NCBI GenBank assembly: GCA_963830175.1
Contig: CAWHKV010000003.1
Span: forward strand, 62,001 to 126,000
DNA length: 64,000 nucleotides
Reading direction: 5' to 3'
From: JBBRBB01 sp963830175
GTDB taxonomy: Bacteria; Bacteroidota; Bacteroidia; Chitinophagales; Chitinophagaceae
The notes beneath the pieces are model-generated. The model made no database searches and was not told the DNA's origin. It saw only the letters and a program-made list of their open reading frames with translations. How positions within the stretch are numbered: position 1 is the stretch's first letter; the number at the start of each line of letters is the position of its first letter. Shown in pieces: positions 55,733 through 63,158 of this stretch. The translations under genes and the position numbers were made by a program.

Positions 55733-56770
55733 TTATTTACCCTGCTGGGCTTTTTTTAAAATTAATTCATTTAATGCCTGTTGGTATAATTTGGCGTATT
55801 GCGTATGTTCGGCATAGGTTGTACTGAAGTGATGATAACCACTAAAGTCACTTTTCGCAACAAAAAATAAATAACCGGTTGGTGGGGCATTCAATACCGC
55901 ATCAATACTCGAAATAGAAGGTGTGCTGATAGGCCCCGGTGGCAAACCTTTATTCCTGTAAGTGTTGTAAGGAGAAGAGACATTTAAATGTTTAAAATAA
56001 ATGCGTTTAAGTCCAAAATCTTTAAGTGCAAATTTTATGGTAGGGTCTGCCCCAAGCGGCATCCCTTTTTGCAGTCGGTTATAATATACACTGGCTATAT
56101 TTTCTTTCTCGTCATTTTTATTGGTTTCTTCTTCTACGATCGAAGCCAGGGTGTATACCTGCGTTTTGGTCAGGTTTTTATTGCGGGCTTTAGTTAGCCG
56201 GTTCTCCTTAGCCCAGAATTTTTCTTCTTCTTCTTTCAGCCTGAGTAAAATATTCCGGACAGAAGTATTCCAGTTAAAAAAATAAGTGTTTGGTATAATA
56301 ACCGTAAATAAGGTATTGGTATCTCTGTCAATAATTTCTAAAGAATCTGGGTTGTTTAAAAAGCGGAGAGCACTTAAAGAATCGGTTGAGAAATTTTTAC
56401 CGATCAGGCGTGCAAAATCTTCCCTGATCCTTAGCTTTTTGATGGTAAGCTTTACGGGAGACTGGTTATTATTTCTAAGTGTGCGCACAATATCCAGTAT
56501 GCTTTGACCCTTTGCAACTTCAAACCTGCCGGGTCGAATCCTTTCCCAAACATGCAGGGCATTGGCAGCCATGTAAAATATACCTGAGCTCCTGATTATA
56601 TTTCCTGTATCAATTTGTCGCATCACCTGTTCTTCAGGCAAGTTTTTTTCACGGATGTATAAATATTTTTTTTCGGATGCAAAGGTTGTTGCAGGTGCAA
56701 GTATCAACCATGCAAATATGCCTGACACTACAATTAAAACTATTATTATTACCAGGATAGCTTTTTTCAT
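55733..56770 (-). CDS. mltG: Endolytic transglycosylase MltG
   Basis: 345 residues. Single N-terminal membrane anchor (IIIVLIVVSGIFAWLIL), then the YceG-like domain. The catalytic region is TLASIVEEETNKNDEKENIASVYYNRLQKGMPLGADPT at about 209-245, including the essential Glu. The enzyme cuts nascent peptidoglycan strands at the inner membrane and is thought to set glycan chain length. Followed by yihY on the same strand. Confidence 0.94.
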   Translation of the reverse strand: MKKAILVIIIVLIVVSGIFAWLILAPATTFASEKKYLYIREKNLPEEQVMRQIDTGNIIRSSGIFYMAANALHVWERIRPGRFEVAKGQSILDIVRTLRNNNQSPVKLTIKKLRIREDFARLIGKNFSTDSLSALRFLNNPDSLEIIDRDTNTLFTVIIPNTYFFNWNTSVRNILLRLKEEEEKFWAKENRLTKARNKNLTKTQVYTLASIVEEETNKNDEKENIASVYYNRLQKGMPLGADPTIKFALKDFGLKRIYFKHLNVSSPYNTYRNKGLPPGPISTPSISSIDAVLNAPPTGYLFFVAKSDFSGYHHFSTTYAEHTQYAKLYQQALNELILKKAQQGK

Positions 56771-56785
56771 AACCTTTCAAAAATA

Positions 56786-56816
56786 AAAAACCCTGCTTTC
56801 ATTATAAGCAGGGTTT
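56786..56816 (-). terminator. Terminator of the miaB-secG transcript
   Basis: A perfect 10-bp stem AACCCTGCTT / AAGCAGGGTT with a 7-base loop, followed on the minus strand by TTTTATTTTTG. It is about 20 bases past the secG stop and separates that run from mltG. Confidence 0.85.
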
Positions 56817-56835
56817 ATAATCTACAATTAGAAGT

Positions 56836-57192
56836 TTATTTGTTTGATGAGTCAAGAACAACCGTATTGGGTTGTTGCTGAATCGCGTTATTTGTACCTG
56901 GATTGGTAGTGGTAGGAACCGTTGAGGTATTTACATCTTTCAAAATGCCTGTGTCAGGACCACTAACTCCACCTGAAATAAACAGGCTTGAAACAACACA
57001 CAATACAATGAGGAGGGAAGCAAAAAGCCATGTACCTTTTTCTAACACATCGTTTGTTTGCTTAACACCCATAAATTGATTATTAAACCCGGCCAATGTA
57101 CCTGATAAGCCGCCACCTTTTGGGTTTTGAATCAATACAATAACGCCTAAAATAAGGCAGGCCAACACTATTAAAATAAAGAATATCAACAT
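56836..57192 (-). CDS. secG: Preprotein translocase subunit SecG
   Basis: 118 residues. Two membrane helices (FFILIVLACLILGVIVLIQ and GTWLFASLLIVLCVVSSLFI) flank the conserved cytoplasmic loop NPKGGGLSGTLAGFNNQFMG. The tail after residue 85 is Thr/Asn/Pro-rich, as often in Bacteroidota SecG. It assists SecYE during Sec-dependent export. Last gene of a minus-strand run starting with miaB. Confidence 0.94.
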   Translation of the reverse strand: MLIFFILIVLACLILGVIVLIQNPKGGGLSGTLAGFNNQFMGVKQTNDVLEKGTWLFASLLIVLCVVSSLFISGGVSGPDTGILKDVNTSTVPTTTNPGTNNAIQQQPNTVVLDSSNK

Positions 57193-57197
57193 GATTT

Positions 57198-58028
57198 TTA
57201 TTTATTTAATTCCTGAATTTTGGCCGCAAAGTAAGTGGATTTAGAGGGATTCAAAAAACTTAATTTATTATACACCTCTATAGCCTTACCGGTTTTACCC
57301 TGCTTTAATAAAATTTCGGCCATAGATTCTGTTATTACTTCCTGCGTTTCATTAGAGCTTTCGGCTGTATGCTGAACGAGGGTTTCCATAGCAGTTTCGG
57401 TTCCCAGGTCGGTTGGTTTGGGATTGGTTCTTTTCATCTGTTTAAGCCAGTCTGTAAAAGATTGCAGCTTAACATCTACACGGTCATTTCTTTCTTTGTG
57501 ATTGTTTTCCCTGGCCGCTTCCAGCTTAATACCCTGGCTTGCAAAATAATCAACTTTATAATAAGGTTCCTGGGGTTGCAGTTCGAGCTCAGCATCCTCC
57601 ACCGGTTTTTCAAACTCTTCCAATTGGTCTTTTAAAACACCGGCAATTTTTTCGCTTTGCAGTTGAAGATCGGATTCAGAAACTAATGTTTCTTCACTGG
57701 TTTCTTCATGCTGCTCCAAATCCTTCTGTTCTTCTTCTTCATTTATTAAAGTAGGTGGGTGTATTGGTAGATCTTTCGCAAATTCTAGAATTACTGGGTA
57801 GAGGTTGTATTGAAGCCAGAGCGCATCACTAAAGTGAAGCATAGCCTTTTGTGCTATATGTTTTTGATCCGGGATCTTTTGTGCCGCATTTTGCTTAGCA
57901 AGCAGATACCAGCCCACACCAAAAAAAGGATACTTTGCCGCCAATTCTTCCAATCTCTTTTTTTCAACTTCTTGCAGCGCATCTTTATGAAACAAAGTGC
58001 CAAGAATTTCTTTTTCCGTTGCCTGCAT
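57198..58028 (-). CDS. Hypothetical protein with Glu-rich centre and TPR-like end
   Basis: 276 residues, no signal peptide or membrane segment. N-terminal third is helical (EKEILGTLFHKDALQEVEKK, YPFFGVGWYLLAKQNAAQK); the centre (about 95-160) is strongly acidic and low in complexity (EEEQKDLEQHEETSEE); the C-terminus is a TPR-like hairpin (MAEILLKQGKTGKAIEVYNK). It starts 5 bp before secG in the same run. Similar proteins occur in this position in related genomes as far as I recall; function unknown. Confidence 0.75.
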   Translation of the reverse strand: MQATEKEILGTLFHKDALQEVEKKRLEELAAKYPFFGVGWYLLAKQNAAQKIPDQKHIAQKAMLHFSDALWLQYNLYPVILEFAKDLPIHPPTLINEEEEQKDLEQHEETSEETLVSESDLQLQSEKIAGVLKDQLEEFEKPVEDAELELQPQEPYYKVDYFASQGIKLEAARENNHKERNDRVDVKLQSFTDWLKQMKRTNPKPTDLGTETAMETLVQHTAESSNETQEVITESMAEILLKQGKTGKAIEVYNKLSFLNPSKSTYFAAKIQELNK

Positions 58029-58136
58029 TAAATAAAAAGTTTTTTATTCCTCATAAGGAAATGAACGGATTATTTCAGAATGGCTAATGTAGCCGAAATA
58101 AATGTATTTTAATACAAAGAGTGAAGTTTAAATAAA

Positions 58137-58688
58137 TTACCAGTTAGAGAATATCCGGTTAAAAATTTCATCGGTCAGGTTTTTTACAATTTCATCCAGA
58201 AGTCTGCCCTCGGCCTGTGGCAGGGTAAGAGAAGCATCAAATTCAAAATCCCGGGTTACATCATATTCTTCTGTTTTGTTCCCAAGTGTATTGTCGAAAA
58301 TGATATGCACCCCCACGGTAAGCCTGTTGGTTGCTGTTTGATTGTTACTTATACCGGAAGTAGATACATTGTAACTGTTTATATATCCGTTTACCTGGTA
58401 ATGGGCATCATCGCTGTTGGTCCTGGTTAGGCGTGTTAAGTTGGTAATTTTTTGCTGCAACTCATCAGTTAATTTGGGACTAAGCTGCGGGTTTATATAG
58501 CGCGCTTTATTTTCTATAAAACCGATCTTGATGGTTTTTACTTCGGGCGGAATGCTTACATCGCGAAACGTATAAACGCCACACGAAGAAATGATCATTA
58601 ATAGAAATAAGAGCAAAGAGGAGCAGATAAAAAAGCTTTTTACCCGCTGTGTTTTTTGTAACAGGACTAACCAATTTTTCTTACTCAT
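58137..58688 (-). CDS. lptE: LptE-family LPS-assembly lipoprotein
   Basis: 183 residues. A hydrophobic segment (FFICSSLLLFLLMIISSC) ends in lipobox ISSC, so it is lipid-anchored in the outer membrane. The mature start GVYTFRDVSIPPEVKTIKIGFIENKARYINP is the LptE-family (Bacteroidota branch, formerly LPS export ABC transporter periplasmic) signature. LptE plugs the LptD barrel. The start overlaps the end of the sigma-54 regulator by 8 bp. Confidence 0.88.
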   Translation of the reverse strand: MSKKNWLVLLQKTQRVKSFFICSSLLLFLLMIISSCGVYTFRDVSIPPEVKTIKIGFIENKARYINPQLSPKLTDELQQKITNLTRLTRTNSDDAHYQVNGYINSYNVSTSGISNNQTATNRLTVGVHIIFDNTLGNKTEEYDVTRDFEFDASLTLPQAEGRLLDEIVKNLTDEIFNRIFSNW

Positions 58689-59940
58689 TAATGTCGTATT
58701 CTTTTAGCTTCCTGTATAAAGTTCGTTCACTTATGCCCAGATCTAACGATGCATCCTTTCTTTTGCCCCTGTGCTTTTTTAGCGCCTTTTCTATCAGTTC
58801 CCTTTCTTTATCCATAATATTCAGCGACTCCTCCACTTCTTCGTGCTGTTGAATATCATTTTCTCTTGATAGCAAAACAGCCTGCTGATTGGAAGATTGT
58901 AATAAGGGATGCTGATTTTGATTTTGCATGCTGGCATGACCATCCCCATTTTCCTCGTAATCGTTAATTAAAGATTCATGGGTATGATTAGCAGCTGATT
59001 GTGCAAGGGATGGATTATTCACAATTTCAACGAACATTTTTTTGAGTTCTGTTACGTCTTTTTTCATGTCAAAGAAAAGCTTGTACAAAATCTCCCGTTC
59101 ATTTTTAAACTCGCCTGACTGGTTTTGTGCGGAGGCTAAAACCGGTAGCCTGTCATTCGGTCGTTCAGGTAAAAACCTGCGTAATTCTTTTCCTTCAATC
59201 AATGGTTTTTCTGATAAAACTGAAACCTGTTCTGCAATATTTTTTAATTCCCTAACATTGCCGGGCCAGTTATAATTCACGATCATATTACGCGCTTCTT
59301 CATCTAGTTGAACAGGCGGCATTTTGTATCGTTCTGAAAAATCTACGACGAATTTTCTGAACAATAAAGGAATGTCTTCTCTCCGGTCACGCAATGATGG
59401 AACCCTTATGGGAACAGTGCTTAAGCGATAATATAAGTCTTCCCTGAACTTTCCTTTTTGCGTTAATTCAAGCAGGTCTTTGTTGGTTGCCGTAATTACC
59501 CGCACATCTGTTTTTTGAACCTTAGAAGATCCTACACGAATGTATTCACCTGTTTCAAGCATTCTTAATAACCTCGCCTGAGTACCTATAGGCAGTTCAC
59601 CTACTTCATCCAAAAAAATGGTGCCCCCGTTTACAGATTCAAAATATCCTTTACGACTATCTACTGCGCCGGTAAAAGAGCCTTTTTCATGACCAAATAA
59701 TTCTGAATCAATAGTACCTTCCGGTATCGCGCCACAGTTAACAGCTATAAATGAATTATGCTTCCTGGCAGAAAGCGCATGGATGATCTGTGAAAAAACC
59801 TCTTTACCTACACCGCTTTCACCAACAATTAATACACTCAGATCGGTAGCCGCCACCTGCGCAGCCACCTGCAATGCATAATTCAATGCCGGCGAGCTTC
59901 CAATAATTCCAAACCTGTTTTTTATTGACTGAATTTCCAT
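58681..59940 (-). CDS. Sigma-54-dependent transcriptional activator without receiver domain
   Basis: 419 residues. AAA+ domain from about residue 10 to 240: Walker A VGESGVGKEVFSQ, GAFTGA-type loop GSFTGAVDSRKGYFE, Walker B GGTIFLDEVGEL, arginine finger region VRVPSLRDRREDIP. A poorly conserved linker (about 255-365) follows, and a Fis-type helix-turn-helix at the end (LIEKALKKHRGKRKDASLDL, ISERTLYRKLKEY). No N-terminal receiver or sensor domain, so activity may be set by expression or a partner. Follows miaB by 15 bp and overlaps lptE. Confidence 0.95.
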   Translation of the reverse strand: MEIQSIKNRFGIIGSSPALNYALQVAAQVAATDLSVLIVGESGVGKEVFSQIIHALSARKHNSFIAVNCGAIPEGTIDSELFGHEKGSFTGAVDSRKGYFESVNGGTIFLDEVGELPIGTQARLLRMLETGEYIRVGSSKVQKTDVRVITATNKDLLELTQKGKFREDLYYRLSTVPIRVPSLRDRREDIPLLFRKFVVDFSERYKMPPVQLDEEARNMIVNYNWPGNVRELKNIAEQVSVLSEKPLIEGKELRRFLPERPNDRLPVLASAQNQSGEFKNEREILYKLFFDMKKDVTELKKMFVEIVNNPSLAQSAANHTHESLINDYEENGDGHASMQNQNQHPLLQSSNQQAVLLSRENDIQQHEEVEESLNIMDKERELIEKALKKHRGKRKDASLDLGISERTLYRKLKEYDINE

Positions 59941-59955
59941 TTCTAAACATTTATT

Positions 59956-61377
59956 CTAATTGGCGATAGCGCCCAGCAGGGTTGCCTGTGTGCAACCGGT
60001 CACGTTTACAGATACGTAATCGCCGCTTTTATACTGATTATCTGTTTTGGGAAAAACAATTACTTTATTCTGGCTGTTTCTTCCCATCCAGTCTTTTTCA
60101 CTTTTTTTGCTTTCTCCTTCTATTAAAACGGTAAAGGTTTTACCCACATCATTTTTATTGCTTCGGTAAGAAAGCTCACCCTGCAGCGCAACAATTTCCT
60201 GCAGTCTTCTTTTCTTCACTTCCAGCGATATGTCATCCTTATACCTGCGTTGGGCAAGGGTTCCGGGCCGCTCACTGTAAAAGAACATATAACTGAAGTC
60301 ATATCGGCTTTGCCGCATTATATCCATGGTTTCCAAATGCTCTTCTTCCGTTTCTGTACAAAAGCCTGTTATTACATCGGAGCTTATACCGCAATCAGGC
60401 ATAATGGTTCTAATCTCCCTGATTTTTGCGAGGTACCATTCACGTGTATATGAACGGTTCATTAATTGCAAAATTCTGTTATTGCCACTTTGTACAGGCA
60501 GGTGAATGTATTTGCAGATGTTCTCATATTTTGCCATCGTAAGCAGTACATCTGTCGTTATGTCTTTTGGATGTGATGTGCTGAAACGAACCCGGAGCGT
60601 AGGACTAACCAGGGCAACTTTTTCGAGCAGGTTCGCGAAATTTACAACCTCATTAGTTTCATCGTCAACCCAATAATAACTGTCAACATTTTGCCCAAGT
60701 AGCGTTACTTCTTTATAACCCCTTTCAAACAAATTCTGTGCTTCAGCAAGAATGGAATGCGCATTACGGCTTCTTTCCCTGCCCCGTGTAAATGGTACCA
60801 CGCAAAAACTGCACATATTGTTACAGCCCCGCATAATGGAAACATACGCAGTTATGCCATTGCTGTTTAAACGTATTGGGGAAATATCGGCATAGGTTTC
60901 ATCGCGACTTAGCAACACATTTACACCTTTCTGGCCAGTCTCTGCCTCTTCAATCAAACCCGGTAAACTGCGGTAAGCATCGGGGCCAACCACCAGGTCG
61001 ACCAGCTTTTCTTCTTCTAAAAATTTTGCTTTTAACCGTTCTGCCATGCAGCCCAAAACACCTACAAGAGTAGCGGGGCGTGCATCCTTCATCTTTCTGA
61101 ATTCTGTAAGGCGTTTACGAACAGTTTGCTCGGCTTTTTCACGAATAGAGCAGGTATTCAATAACACCAGGTCGGCTTCTTCTACGTTTCTTGTGGCACC
61201 AAAACCTTCCTCATTAAGAATGGATGCAACAATTTCGCTATCGCTGAAATTCATCTGGCAGCCATAACTCTCTATATAAAACTTCTTGGTATAATTATTC
61301 AGGTCCGATGCAAAAGGCTGATACGCCTCACCTTGTCTTTCCTCAGTTATAACCTTTGTGATTAGAACATCCTGCAT
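59956..61377 (-). CDS. miaB: tRNA-2-methylthio-N6-dimethylallyladenosine synthase MiaB
   Basis: 473 residues. Radical-SAM methylthiotransferase acting on A37 of tRNAs. UPF0004 domain with three cluster Cys (ESYGCQMNFSDSE, LLNTCSIREKAE, LGCMAERLK), radical-SAM CxxxCxxC in GCNNMCSFCVVPFTRG at about residue 190, and a C-terminal TRAM domain. First gene of the run miaB / sigma-54 regulator / lptE / hypothetical / secG, with a promoter immediately upstream. Confidence 0.96.
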   Translation of the reverse strand: MQDVLITKVITEERQGEAYQPFASDLNNYTKKFYIESYGCQMNFSDSEIVASILNEEGFGATRNVEEADLVLLNTCSIREKAEQTVRKRLTEFRKMKDARPATLVGVLGCMAERLKAKFLEEEKLVDLVVGPDAYRSLPGLIEEAETGQKGVNVLLSRDETYADISPIRLNSNGITAYVSIMRGCNNMCSFCVVPFTRGRERSRNAHSILAEAQNLFERGYKEVTLLGQNVDSYYWVDDETNEVVNFANLLEKVALVSPTLRVRFSTSHPKDITTDVLLTMAKYENICKYIHLPVQSGNNRILQLMNRSYTREWYLAKIREIRTIMPDCGISSDVITGFCTETEEEHLETMDIMRQSRYDFSYMFFYSERPGTLAQRRYKDDISLEVKKRRLQEIVALQGELSYRSNKNDVGKTFTVLIEGESKKSEKDWMGRNSQNKVIVFPKTDNQYKSGDYVSVNVTGCTQATLLGAIAN

Positions 61378-61393
61378 ATTTAAAATTGAGGTG

Positions 61394-61426
61394 CAAAGAT
61401 AGGTCTTAATGCCAGATTGGCAGCAA
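61394..61426 (-). promoter_or_regulatory. Predicted promoter of the miaB run
   Basis: On the minus strand TTG (61424-61426) and an exact -7 box TATCTTTG (61394-61401) are 22 bases apart. The -7 box ends 16 bases before the miaB ATG at 61377. Confidence 0.5.
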
Positions 61427-61507
61427 GGCCGGATGTAAATTAGTATTAAAAAAATTCAGGATTATGCTAAACGTTGTGGTTCCGAAAAATTAATTTTAAA
61501 TATAAAA

Positions 61508-61580
61508 GCGGAAGTAGCTCATCCGGTAGAGCATCAGCTTCCCAAGCTGAGGGTGGCGGGTTCGAGTCCCGTTTTCCGCT
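61508..61580 (+). tRNA. tRNA-Gly (anticodon CCC)
   Basis: 73 nt with a complete cloverleaf: acceptor GCGGAAG / TTTCCGC (one G-U), D stem GCTC / GAGC, anticodon stem TCAGC / GCTGA around loop TTCCCAA (anticodon CCC, reads GGG) and T arm GCGGG-TTCGAGT-CCCGT. Discriminator base T; the CCA end is not encoded. The 3' 47 nt are overlapped on the other strand by the end of the gene that starts at 62082. Confidence 0.96.
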
Positions 61581-62082
61581 CAACTGGCAACCGTGATGAA
61601 AGCCAGCTTTTACTTACAGGTATTATCCAATTATTTTCAAGCTCCTGTTTGGTGGCGGCCAGGTTATTGAAATAAATAGTTTCCCCATTTATGGCACCCG
61701 ACGCGGCCATGGTTTTAAATTCAGGAAGGGAAATTAGTGTGAGCTCATTATTAATAAATAGGGCAAGTGAATGTCTTTTAAACATTTCTGTTTTAAAGTT
61801 TTTTTCAATTGACTGAATGATTCGCACTGAACTGTCGGTGCTACAGCCACTCACGCCGGTAGCAGTCTCATCTGCCATAAAAATGATGAACCGATTAAAT
61901 AAAACTGTACTAAAACCTTTTACCGGAACTCCATGACTTTTCCAATTAGAAACAAAGTGATTTAACAGGCTTGTTACCTGTTTCATTTCTTCCCCTGTGA
62001 ACAGCCGTTCTGATTGATAGATCCATGTGCGGGAGTGGGGAGAAAAATTCTGCGGAAGTAAGTGTTTGTATTCAAAATTCAT
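61534..62082 (-). CDS. Conserved Bacteroidota protein often labelled 'ABC transporter ATPase'; C-terminus read from the antisense of tRNA-Gly
   Basis: 182 residues from ATG at 62082, chosen over the in-frame ATG at 62112 because a -7 box occupies 62088-62095. It matches, from memory, a family of about 160-residue Bacteroidota proteins with RTWIYQSERLFT, ADETATGVSGCSTDSSVR and NWIIPVSKSWL. The 'ABC transporter ATPase' name in databases is unsupported: no Walker A or signature motif is present. The last 14 residues (RKTGLEPATLSLGS) and the stop codon come from the antisense strand of the tRNA gene. Family members normally end near the SWL segment. Function unknown. Confidence 0.82.
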   Translation of the reverse strand: MNFEYKHLLPQNFSPHSRTWIYQSERLFTGEEMKQVTSLLNHFVSNWKSHGVPVKGFSTVLFNRFIIFMADETATGVSGCSTDSSVRIIQSIEKNFKTEMFKRHSLALFINNELTLISLPEFKTMAASGAINGETIYFNNLAATKQELENNWIIPVSKSWLSSRLPVERKTGLEPATLSLGS

Positions 62083-62087
62083 GGTCG

Positions 62088-62095
62088 CAAAGTTA
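62088..62095 (-). promoter_or_regulatory. -7 element of the conserved hypothetical gene at 62082
   Basis: TAACTTTG on the minus strand matches TAnnTTTG and ends only 5 bases before the ATG at 62082. Transcription would begin at or within a few bases of the start codon, suggesting a leaderless message and excluding the upstream ATG at 62112. Confidence 0.45.
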
Positions 62096-62873
62096 ACCCA
62101 TTTCGGCAGCAATTATTTCGGCGATGTCAAGCACTTTAACATCATCTTCTTTTTCTTTATTCTTAACACCATCTGTAAGCATGGTATTACAAAAGGGGCA
62201 GGCAGCAGCAATAACCTGTGCACCCGTTTCTATGGCTTCCTCGGCTGCGTTCAATATTAACCCTGGTAAAGCCTTTTTCTTCTTCCTTAAACATTTGAGC
62301 CCCGCCGGCACCACAGCACATGCCATTGGCACCGCAGCGTTTCATTTCTACCAGTTCTGCATCCAGCGCCTCCAGCACTTTGCGTGGAGCTTCATAAATG
62401 TTATTTGCCCGACCAAGGTAACAACTGTCGTGGTAGGTTATTTTTTTGCCTTTAAATGATCCGCCTTCTTTCAAAACAATTTTACCATTATCTATCAGTT
62501 GTTGCAAAAATGTGGAGTGATGAATCACTTCATAAGTGCCGCCCAGTTGGGGATATTCATTCTTCAGAATATTAAAGCAATGCGGGCAGGCGGTAACAAT
62601 TTTTTTAATGCCATATCCATTCAATATTTGGATGTTGTTGTAAGCCATCATCTGGAAAATAAATTCATTACCCGCGCGGCGGGCTGGATCTCCCGTGCAT
62701 GCTTCCTCTTTTCCAAGAATAGCGTATTTAATGCCTGCTTTATGAAGGATGAGTGTGAAGGCTTTGGTTATTTTTTGGGCGCGCTGATCAAAACTTCCGG
62801 CACACCCCACCCAGAAAAGAATTTCAGGGGTTTCGCCGTTGCTCATCATCTCAGCCATGCGTGGAATTTGCAT
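62093..62873 (-). pseudogene. Heterodisulfide-reductase-like Fe-S protein (two CCG domains), one apparent frameshift
   Basis: The frame from 62873 gives a first CCG domain (ILFWVGCAGSFD, GKEEACTGDPARRAGN, TACPHCFNI) and most of a second (YHDSCYLGR, KRCGANGMCCGAGGAQMF). It then runs out of register at about 62240-62252, where the frame ending at 62093 continues with AEEAIETGAQVIAAACPFCNTML. Dropping one base restores about 259 residues with all CCG cysteines. The family includes LutA/GlpC-type electron-transfer subunits of lactate or glycerol-3-phosphate oxidation. Partner not identified here, though a GlcD-like oxidase lies at 46016. Confidence 0.83.
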
Positions 62874-62877
62874 ATTT

Positions 62878-62885
62878 CAAAGATA
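62878..62885 (-). promoter_or_regulatory. -7 element of the Fe-S protein gene
   Basis: TATCTTTG on the minus strand matches TAnnTTTG and ends 4 bases before the ATG at 62873. The transcript would start at about the initiation codon, so it is either leaderless or translation starts at the next Met (MAEMM, residue 6). Confidence 0.45.
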
Positions 62886-63102
62886 GGAGTTAAGCTTTTT
62901 GAAATTATTTTTTTATGTATTTTGAGTTGTTCTTTTTGCCTGTTTAGAAATGCAAAAAATATTCGGAAACTATGCACAGCCCGTTTTCGGGTGGTCCGCT
63001 ATTCGACTTTAGTGCATGTGGTTAAGGGCTGAAGAATAAATTACTTTAGAAATGATGCTGACAAGCTCAGCAACATCATTCACTTTTACGGTTCATACCG
63101 GG

Positions 63103-63132
63103 CAAAAAAAAGCCGTGCATATTTGCCGGCTA
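63103..63132 (-). terminator. Terminator of metK
   Basis: On the minus strand AGCCG-GCA-AATA-TGC-A-CGGCT forms an 8-bp stem with a one-base bulge, followed by eight T. It lies about 27 bases past the metK stop at 63159. Confidence 0.65.
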
Positions 63133-63158
63133 ATATTTTAGATTTATTTGTAAAAAAA

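Noticed and set aside
61534..62112. ABC transporter ATPase function for the gene upstream of the tRNA
   Set aside because: Database names of this kind are not supported by the sequence: no Walker A, Walker B or LSGGQ motif is present.
63051..63080. Imperfect inverted repeat AATGATG-CTGA / TCAG-CAACATCATT between the Fe-S gene and metK
   Set aside because: Has a three-base bulge, no T run and lies downstream of metK, so it is neither a good terminator nor a SAM-sensing leader for metK.
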